Positions 24,174 to 32,800 of a DNA stretch of 64,000 bases are shown piece after piece; within the stretch, counting starts at the first letter, position 1; the number at the start of each line of letters is the position of its first letter. A program made the position numbers and the translations under genes. Origin of the DNA: Clavaria fumosa (taxonomy: Eukaryota; Basidiomycota; Agaricomycetes; Agaricales; Clavariaceae); NCBI GenBank assembly GCA_951802425.1, contig OX637795.1, positions 3,762,501-3,826,500 of the forward strand. Direction: 5' to 3'. A model generated the notes under the pieces. It did no database searches, had not been told where the DNA came from, and saw nothing but the letters and a program-made list of their open reading frames with translations.

Positions 24174-24756
24174 TGTCAGGATCCATTACATAAGCCACCC
24201 TCATTAAACCCCATAGTGTGCTAGGAACTCGTGACAAGGAACGAGCACGGAGTCACGTGACCACCCGCGACCTTAAGCGCCCATCCGCGACCTCAACTCC
24301 CCACTCGCGACTCCCCCAGGCATCTACAGGCCTGCGATAAGCGTCCATCACGTGCCCCCACCCACGTTCCTTGCAATTTCCCACGCTTTGCAATTCGTGA
24401 TGGAGGCAGATCAGCAATAATGCCTCTGATGTCCCCCATCAATCAATCTAACCTAAACGGGTCTAATTGAGGTCTCCCCTCGGGCAGCCAAGACCGCGCC
24501 AAGCATTCCTTCTGTTGTCCTCCCCTCATTCGTACCTCGCCGCTACCTTCCTTATTTGGCATCCCCTTTTCCCTATATCGCCTCCCCTATCCCACGCAAC
24601 TCAGAGCGCATAGCCTCATTCCTCTACTTATGACTCACTCCCTACACAGCCCCCTTCCCCCAGTATATATAATGTCTTTGTAATGAGTGTAGCCCCTCAC
24701 GTTGAAATCGAGCTTCTTTCCCCTTTTTCGCTTCTGTGAGGGACTTGGACTGACAT
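24174..24756 (+). repeat. 3' LTR of Ty3 element
   Basis: 583 bp, TGTCAGGATCC to GGACTGACA, followed by TTAGT at 24757-24761. Confidence 0.95.
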
Positions 24757-24892
24757 TAGTAGTATACAACTATCATAGACCAAGAGCGAAAAAACATAAA
24801 ATGAAATTTCCATTTTTTGACCATGTGATGAACCACTGCCAGACAAACAAAACATGAATGAAACTATGAAACTGATAGCAAATCATCATAAC

Positions 24893-27042
24893 TCAAGCAA
24901 TGACAGGAGCGAGGACATAAAAGTAAACTACTGAATAGCTAGACGAGGAATGATGAGCCTCCCAGCCTTGATATCTGCCATATCTTCTTCGGCATACTGA
25001 AGGATGAGCACAACTGTGCCAACCGGCACACCCAACCAATTGTGCATGTCTGTCAATGAAAAGAACTGTAAGGTGAGCTGCGAGATGTGGATAAAACCTT
25101 TCTCCTTCAGTACCAGACCATACGCAGACCATACGGTGCAAATGTAATCCTGTCCTTGTTCCAGCCGGCATGTGCATCAAGGTATCGGCACCAAGTGATA
25201 GTGTCAGGTATTTCGATCGGATGCGAGCTTTGATCAGCATTTGGTGGACCAGATGGTGCAGGGGGCTGATGCGTGAGGTGGTGGCAGGGAGCCGGAGGTT
25301 GTGGAACATAGTGGCAGCTGTGACCACAGCATCTGTGTTGACCGCTGCGCACAAAATCAGGTGCCGCTGGGGTGACTGGTGCTCGTGCATGTGGGCGAGC
25401 ATTGTGTAGATAGAGGTTGGCAGGCTTCGTGTCCACAGTAGTGCACTTCTCAAGCTAGATGGCATGTGAGAAGACATTCAAGACTCAGTAAATATATGGA
25501 CATACGATTTCAATGGCCCAAAAACGAATCTGACTATGGGTAAGCGTGTAATAGATGCCGTTTGATTGCCAGCAGTATGCGTCTTGCCCTTTTGAATGAT
25601 TCTCGCACCTCCAGTGTTGCTGTAGTTCAGTGATAACTTTGAGCCACTCATCACACTGAGAATCTTGCAGGTTCTGTGAGTCATCTGTGACCACAGTAGA
25701 GTGAGCAGTCAAGGATCTGCTCTGCCAAACTTATTGTCAGTCGAAAAGGTATAAGGGGAATAGAAACATACCTTCTTACTAGTAGCCTTGCTCAAGTCTA
25801 TCGGTTCACAAGCCACATTATCAGGAGAACCATCTTCAAAATATACAGTTATGGGTTTGAGTGTACAAGTTGAAATTTTGCCATTGGTGAGCTTTTGAGG
25901 CACAATCAGCAGCCTCATCCGGTCTTTGAAGATCTTGAGTTCGTCATTGGTTTGAATCGATGTCGCATTCGCCTTTGGCTTGTCAGTATCAAGACGATAT
26001 CGCAGCTGGAGAAGCCCAGGGAAGCATCAAAGCTTCTTGGCAACAAGGATTAAGAGGCTGTCCAACAAAACCAAAGATGAGATGGAGAATGGGAGATTGC
26101 TGCTCCCATCATGGCCTTTCACAGCAGCAGCAATAGTGAAATCTAAAAGGGATCATGGGTGTTTGTCTTTAGAAACAAGACAGGAGACTCACTGCATGTT
26201 GCGGGGTCAGGACGGTCAACTTCGACACTCTGGGCTCTTGAGGGCTTGGGGCCAGGCTTCCTCCTTGCTGGCTGTACTGATTCCTGCATGCGGAGAGTCT
26301 TTGTGCGGTGTTGGAGGACTTCATTGTCGAAATCTGATTCTTCTTCATCAATACTATCATCGCTGGACTGATGTGAGTCTTCTTCTTCTTCTATAGACAG
26401 GAAACAAGTGAAAGATTGCACAGTTTCTTCAGGCAAATCGTCCTCAGTAGCCTCTGAGGCATTCTCGCCCTCATCTTCGATAATAACTGGTAGGTGAGCC
26501 GTTCTGCTGTCAGATGCCACGTCTCTAGCATCCTGAATGTTGGGGCTTCAAATGATCAGAGTTGGGAGCAGTGCTCTGAGATCGACCATGTTTCTGTGGG
26601 ATTGCCGCAAGTGGCTGACTTGGAGGACGACTTGGAAGATTGTGGTCTAGTTGTGGTTCTGAGTGTGCCGCAGGGGCAGAACTGGCTCGAGAAGGTGGTT
26701 GTTGCTTCCTGCTGGGTTCTCGACTCGTATTCCTCACTCGCGATTTGGTTGAGACTTGAGCGGGCACACAGGATTTTTCGAGTCCAGCGATAATGCATTT
26801 CTGGCATTTTTCAGACCCATGTACGTATTCGCATTTGACTTTTCGGCCTTTACAACGTGCACAGGTAGCCCTAGTGGGCAATTGCACAGGCAACACTGGC
26901 TGGAGAGTGCCAGGTGCGTCTGAGAAACAAGAAAAAAGTATTTTATCATCGAAATATGTGGAAATAAACACTAGAGCTGACCTGTTTGCTGCCGGGGCAC
27001 TTTGGCAGCAGCTTTCTTGCGTTTTCTCCCTTGGTTGGGCAT
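24893..27042 (-). CDS. Zn2Cys6 zinc-cluster protein carried by the Tc1-type element
   Basis: Minus strand, proposed ATG at 27042. The first exon encodes a basic, nuclear-type start (MPNQGRKRKKAAAKVPRQQ). An intron follows (gtcagc to ttctcag, roughly 26980-26920). The next exon has six cysteines, CARCKGRKVKC then CQKC then C, in the spacing CX2CX6CX8CX2CX8C. That fits the fungal Zn(II)2Cys6 DNA-binding cluster. A Ser/Pro/Gln-rich region follows to 26525, then an acidic segment (26520-26143) in another frame. Further exons run to about 24900; the last includes FFSLTDMHNWLGVPVG and ends RLIIPRLAIQ. Exact splicing is unresolved and frame breaks may be introns or lesions. It may be a transposon regulator or a captured host transcription factor. 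Confidence 0.6.
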
Positions 27043-27189
27043 TTGTTGAGTGTTGTGAGAGGATGCGATGGCAAAAAGCACAAGCCGCATGACAAATCCA
27101 TGTCTGTCCATCCCTTGCACAAAACAGCTTTGATTCACATTTGAGTTTGACACAACTACCTTACAAACAGAAATCAAGTACATGGGCAT

Positions 27190-28428
27190 TCAAACATAGC
27201 CGCAGTGGTGATACCAACCATAAATATCTGAAGCTGAGGTTGAATAAACAGCTTTGAAAAGACACTGATATATCTCCTCGTCCGGCATCTGAGTCATTGC
27301 CATTCGGATGTAGTCTCCTTCTTGGCGGAGATGGTACTTCATATGGGAGAAGGCAAGTTTGATGGGATTGTAGTCAGGGGAGTATGGGGGAAGGAACTCG
27401 CAGCGTATGCCTCTGGAACGTCGATCAGTACATGAAGCGAGCGCAACACCATCTACATACCTTGCCTTGATCAGCTGCTGGATGTTGGGATGTTTATGGA
27501 TGCAGCAGTTGTCCAAGACAATCACAGAATTTGGCACAGGGTAAGGTTGCATGATGTCAAGGAGATTTTCAATAAATCTTGAGAATGCAGCTGTGCAGAA
27601 TGATCCTTCCATGATCTCGCAGTGCAGGACACCATTATCCAAGGAAATGGCAGGGAGCACAGAGAAACTGGAAAGATATTAGCAGTAGTACAACAAATCA
27701 TTATCAGGCTTATCACCAGCCACAGATAAAAAATGCTTTGCATTGTGCTTGGGTTCCTCGAACCGACCAAGCACATCCATGATAGGTTGTCCTGTGATCG
27801 ACCAAGCTCTCATCCACGAAAACTAGCTGATTAGCATCATACTTGCTGATTCTATCAAGGTACTCAAGCCATTTCTCAGCTGAACGTTCTGCTGCTGTCC
27901 GGGTCACCTGCAAGAACCAGCATCAATGATTTAGATCAGTTTCAATTTGTTTACTGACTTTCTTGAGTGTAAAGCCTCCCCTATGAAGCATCCACCACAC
28001 CGTTGAATGCGAGACCATCTGACCACAGGAGACTGCAAGCATCTCTTGAAGCTCGTCTAAGTACAAATCTGGGGTCTGCTTGACTGCTCCTAACAGAAAC
28101 TGGGCAAAGAAGGGTGAGAGAATTGATCAGAAGTTGCCATTCATGTACCTCAACATCCAGATCACGTAGGTATCTGCGCCTCCTCTTGCACTCTTCCTCC
28201 TTATGATCGATGGTTCCATGCACATTGAAGAAGGCAAGTACTCATTCGACAGTGCATTGTGAGGTGCCTGTATACATGGCAATGTCTACAGGTTTGAGCA
28301 AGGAGGAGAGCTGGATGATGGTCCAATGCACAGCGGCAGGGATCTTGCTCCCTCGCACCATGAGAGGCAACATTGAACAGCAAGTTCAACTCCGATACAC
28401 ACCAACTGCTCATGCACTCAACAGTCAA
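27190..28428 (-). pseudogene. Tc1/mariner DDE transposase (DDE_3 type), third acid lost
   Basis: Multi-exon minus-strand gene next to the right terminal repeat. The upstream part (about 28223-27981) is the helical DNA-binding side. At 27913-27713 the first catalytic Asp sits in LVFVDESLVDHRTT. At 27660-27190 the second is in VIVLDNCCIHK. The third block reads PPYSPDYNPIKLAFSHMK, where the family has Glu (NPIE); the codon AAA is at 27358-27360. With Lys there the copy should be catalytically dead, although its ends are intact. Introns separate the blocks, for example a GT...AG near 27715-27665. The call rests on the DDE block order, the PYSPDxNPI motif and the TA duplication. Confidence 0.85.
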
Positions 28429-28618
28429 AAATTGGAAATTTCATTTTACATCTTTTCACTCTCGGTCTATGATAGGTATATACTACTAATTCATAGGACC
28501 ACTATGGTGTACCACCAAAGGCATTCTGTTCAGTATTTGGCGAGCTATGCAAATTTTTTGGTGGGATTACCTTTTTAGTCAAAATTTTAAACTCCGCCAA
28601 CTTACCTGAAAAAGACAG
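28424..28618 (-). repeat. Right terminal inverted repeat of Tc1-type element
   Basis: Pairs with 18026-18159 plus 24762-24821. The outermost 13 bp are ctgaaaaagacag, followed by TA. Confidence 0.9.
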
Positions 28619-28619
28619 T

Positions 28620-28925
28620 AATTTTGATGATTTGCCGCAAAGTGTACAAGTACATTTCGCTGTATCTTGGCCAAAATAAATTATCCACATACTGTAGATG
28701 CATTTCTATCAATTGAGTAATTAATTTTGATGATCTGCCACTCTCTGAATAGGTGGGTTATGGATGCAATAAATTATGTATGTATGGTAATGGATTTCTA
28801 TCAACTCAGCAACCAATTGTGAAGGTTCACTGCAAAGTGTACAAGTACATTTCGCAGTGTTTTGGCCAAAATAGATCATCTATGTCCTGTAAATGCATCT
28901 CTATCAATTCAGTAATTAATTATAC
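28620..28925 (+). repeat. Flanking repeat modules, right of Tc1-type element
   Basis: Two more copies (28620-28735 and 28795-28925) of the module seen at 17890-18025, with the shared cores caaagtgtacaagtacattt and ggccaaaata. Confidence 0.65.
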
Positions 28926-29474
28926 AGGTTTTCCCTAACATGGTTAGGGCTCAGGTTCCTCTCGGGTTCGGATTTCTAGACCAATTTTATGCATAGTACA
29001 GTCTTTGTGACATGATCTCATGCACTAGCAATGAACCCATTATGTGCAACTATTGTAAACCAGTATCAAGTTTGTAGCAGAGATCTTGTGAATGAGCTTG
29101 CACACAACTGCTCAGCAATGTGCAAGAGTAATAGGACCTTTGCACACAACTGCTGCAGCAGCTCTGTGACTGGAGAAAAATGCATTCTGAGGTGGTACCA
29201 ACCAATTTTGAACTTGGCACCTGGTACCAGGTGCTGACACACATAGTGTTATTACAGTCAATCACCCAGATTCAAATGGATACATGTGAAGACTCGGATC
29301 CAGCAAACCAGCTCTACTCCTCACAATAGGTGAAGAACCATGTATCTGCCTCAAGTTTTGTGTTGGGGATAAGTTTGATCTAGGAAACAAAGGGTGTATA
29401 ATTGGTTAATGATGATGAAGACTGATCTACCTCCGATGCGCTTCGACCTTCCTTTACATAGTATGTTTTGCTGA
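28926..29474. other. Intergenic, no gene seen
   Basis: Between the repeat flank and the last called exon of the micro-exon gene. A short block at 29436-29456 between GT/AG-like sites could be a further small 3' exon of that gene, but this is not firm. Confidence 0.4.
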
Positions 29475-29888
29475 CTAATGTACAAAAGCATGAATAAGCC
29501 AGATCCATGGAGAGAAAAGGATGGAGTATATCCCACCGAAGTCTTGTTCCTTGCTCAACTGTTCCCTCAAATCATGTTCCTTAGTGGGTGAAATAGTGTG
29601 GAAAAGTGTAGCACCACAAGATCCATGAACAACATACCAGCTTTTGCTCCAATTTTTCATGTTCCCCTTTCTGCTGCTCCATGTCCTGTGCATACTTGGC
29701 CTTGAAATAGTGTAGCACTACAGTCAGATTAAGGATCTATGACAACATACCTCCAGCTGCTGCATGTCCCGCTCATACTGGGCCTTGAAAGAGTTAAGAA
29801 ATACAGTCAGATTAAGGATCTATGAACAACGTACCAACTTTTGTTCCAATCCTTTACATTTCTCTTCAATCTGTAGGTCCTGCTTGAC
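29475..29888 (-). other. Four larger coiled-coil exons of the micro-exon gene
   Basis: Exons 29888-29835 (18 codons, VKQDLQIEEKCKG...), 29783-29751 (11 codons), 29700-29638 (21 codons, AKYAQDMEQQ...) and 29579-29475 (34 codons plus TAG). Each has a length divisible by three. Introns between them start gtacgt or gtatgt and end in AAG. Two of them share the motif ccttaatctgactgta, with a CTGAC branch site. The last exon reads EHDLREQLSKEQDFGG and then a hydrophobic tail; an alternative donor at GGTGGG could skip that tail. Confidence 0.7.
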
Positions 29889-32800
29889 CTTGGTTGGGAT
29901 CACGAGAAGAAGCAATTAGCATCAGATTTTGGAAGTGAGAGTAAAAGGTAACAACATACTTGCTGAACATGGAGAGCATATGCAATTAGGTCAGACCACG
30001 AAGTAAATTGTCAATTGAAGAAAGGCATATATTCCAAAGGTGCAGAGCAAGCTCGACTGCGAAAGGGGGACATACATTCTAGCGGTTGAGGATAACGTGT
30101 TCAGGCCATGGTTGCAAATGCAAAGAATGCGATAACATACCGGCTGGAGCTAGAGAGGAACAATAAGGTCACAAATGCAGAGAGCGCCATGTCTACCTAC
30201 ACTCTGGAGTGAAGGGGGAGCACAATGGGTCGGATCACAAAAATGACTGCAAAGAATGGCACAACACACCTTCTGAAAGTGGAGAGCAGGGAAAATGGGT
30301 CCATTGATGAAAGCAAGGGCAAAGGGAGGAACAACATACAGCCTGAAGGTGGAGTGGGCACAATGGGGTCAGATAATTAAAGTAACTGCAAATGGGAGGA
30401 ACGACACACATACTGAAAGAGGGGTGAGATCACGAAGGCAACTGTGAAGGGAGGTATGACATACAGACTGAGAGAGCGCGATGGCATCAAATCACAAAAA
30501 TTAACTGAGAAGAAAAGAACAACACACAGCCTGAAGTTCAGAGCAGGTCAGATCGCCAACAAAAAACAAAAAAAAGGCAAGGGGAGGAACGACGTACAGC
30601 CTGAAGGTGCAGAGCAAGCACGATGGGGTCAGATCACGAAACTAACCGCAATGGGGAGAACGACGCACTCGCTGAAGGTGCAGAGCGAGCGCGATGGCGT
30701 CAGATCATGAAACCAACCGCAACGGGGGGAATGACATACAGCCTGAAGGTGCAGAGCGAGCGTGATGGGGTCACATCACGAAACCAACCGCAACGGGGGG
30801 AATGACGTACATACTGAAGGTGCAGAGCGAGCGCGATGGGGTCAGATCACAAAACCAACTGCAACGGGAGAACGACGTACAGTCTGAAGGTGCAGAGCGA
30901 GCGCGATGGGGTCAGATCATGAAACCAACCGCAACGGGGGGAATGATGTACTTCCTGAAGGTGCAGAGCAAGTGCGACGGGGTCAGATCACAAAACCAAC
31001 TGCAATGGGGGGAATGACGTACAGCCTGAAGGTGCAGAGCGAGCGCGATGGGGTCAGATCACAAAACCAACCACAACGGGGGGAACGACGTACAGCCTGA
31101 AGGTGCAGAGCAAGTGCGACGGGGTCAGATCACAAAACCAACTGCAATGGGGGGAACGACGTACAGCCTGAAGGTGCAGAGCGAGCGCGATGGGGTCAGA
31201 TCACAAAACCAACCGCAACAGGGGGAACGACGTACTTGCTGAACGTGCAGAGCGAGCGCGATGGGGTCAGATCACGAAACCAACTGCAAAGGGGGGAACG
31301 ACGTACAACCTGAAGGTGCACAGCAAGCGCGATGGGGTCAGATCACGAAACGAACTGCAACGGGGGAACGACATACAGCCTGAAGGTGCAGAGCAAGTGC
31401 GATGGGGTCAGATCACGAAACAAACTGCAACAGGGGGAACGACATACAGCCTGAAGGTGCAGAGCAAGTGCGATGGGGTCAGATCACAAAACCAACTGCA
31501 ACGGGGGGAACGACGTACGAGCTGAAGGTGCAGAGCGAGCGCGATGGGGTCAGATCACAAAACCAACCGTAACGGGGGAACGACGTACTTGCTGAAGGTG
31601 CAGAGCGAGCGCGATGGGGTCAGATCACAAAACCAACCGCAACAGGGGGAACGACGTACTTGCTGAACGTGCAGAGCGAGCGCGATGGGGTCAGATCACG
31701 AAACCAACTGCAAAGGGGGGAACGACGTACAACCTGAAGGTGCACAGCAAGCGCGATGGGGTCAGATCACAAAACGAACTGCAACGGGGGAACGACATAC
31801 AGCCTGAAGGTGCGGAGCAAGTGCGATGGGGTCAGATCACGAAACAAACTGCAACAGGGGGAACGACATACAGCCTGAAGGTGCAGAGCAAGTGCGATGG
31901 GGTCAGATCACGAAACCAACCGCAACGGGGGGAATGACGTACTTGCTGAAGGTGCAGAGCAAGTGCGACGGGGTCAGATCACGAAACCAACTGCAATGGG
32001 GGGAATGACATACAGCCTGAAGGTGCAGAGCGAGCGCGATGGGGTCAGATCACGAAACCAGTCGCAAAAGGAGGAACGACGTACTTCCTGGAGGTGCAGA
32101 GCGAGCGCGATGGGGTCAGATCACAAAACCAACCGCAACGGGGGGAACGACGTGCATGCTGAACGTGCAGAGCGAGCGCGATGGGGTCAGATCACGAAAC
32201 GAACTGCAACGGGGGGAACAACATACAGCCTGAAGGTGCAGAGCAAGTGCAATGGGGTCAGATCACGAAACCAACCGCAAAGGGGGGAACGACGTACAGA
32301 CTGAAGGTGCAGAGCAAGCGCGATGGGGTCAGATCACAAAACCAACCGCAAGAGGGGGAATGACGTACATACTGAAGGTGCAGAGCGAGCGCAATGGGGT
32401 CAGATCACGAAACCAACCGCAAGAGGGGGAATGACGTACATACTGAAGGTGCAGAGCGAGCGCAATGGGGTCAGATCACGAAACCAATCGCAAAAGGAGG
32501 AACGACGTACTTCCTGAAGGTGCAGAGCGAGCGCGATGGGGTCAGATCACGAAACCAATCGCAAAAGGAGGAACGACGTACTCGCTGAAGGTGCAGAGTA
32601 AGCATGATGGGGTCAGATCACGAAGCCAACTGCAAAGGGGGGAACGACGTACTCGCTGAAGGTGCACAGCAAGCGCGAGGGGTCAGATCACGAAACAAAC
32701 TGCAACAGGGGGAACGACATACAGCCTGAAGGTGCAGAGCAAGTGCGATGGGGTCAGATCACGAAACCAACCGCAAGAGGGGAATGACGTACATACTGAA

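Larger units (their letters stand above)
18160..24756 (+). mobile_element. Complete Ty3/Gypsy chromovirus-type element
   Basis: 5' LTR 18160-18721 (562 bp) and 3' LTR 24174-24756 (583 bp) both start TGTCAGGATCC and end GGACTGACA. The 3' copy has about 21 extra bases in a ccgcgac repeat. The purine tract gaggagggggcca precedes the 3' LTR. The interior codes for gag, protease, RT, RNase H, integrase and chromodomain in canonical order. No tRNA-type primer-binding site is obvious after 18721; self-priming, as in Tf1-like relatives, is possible but not shown. It is inactivated by four in-frame TGA codons and an integrase active-site change. Confidence 0.95.
18026..28618 (-). mobile_element. Tc1/mariner-type transposon with nested Ty3
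   Basis: Ends are perfect inverted repeats (ctgtctttttcaggtaagtt at 18026 and its complement ending 28618) flanked by TA at 18024-18025 and 28619-28620, the hallmark target duplication of Tc1/mariner. The terminal repeats are about 195 bp: the left is 18026-18159 plus 24762-24821, the right is 28424-28618. Without the nested Ty3 and its TSD copy the element is about 4.0 kb. It carries two minus-strand genes: a DDE transposase near the right end and a Zn2Cys6 protein gene. Confidence 0.9.
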
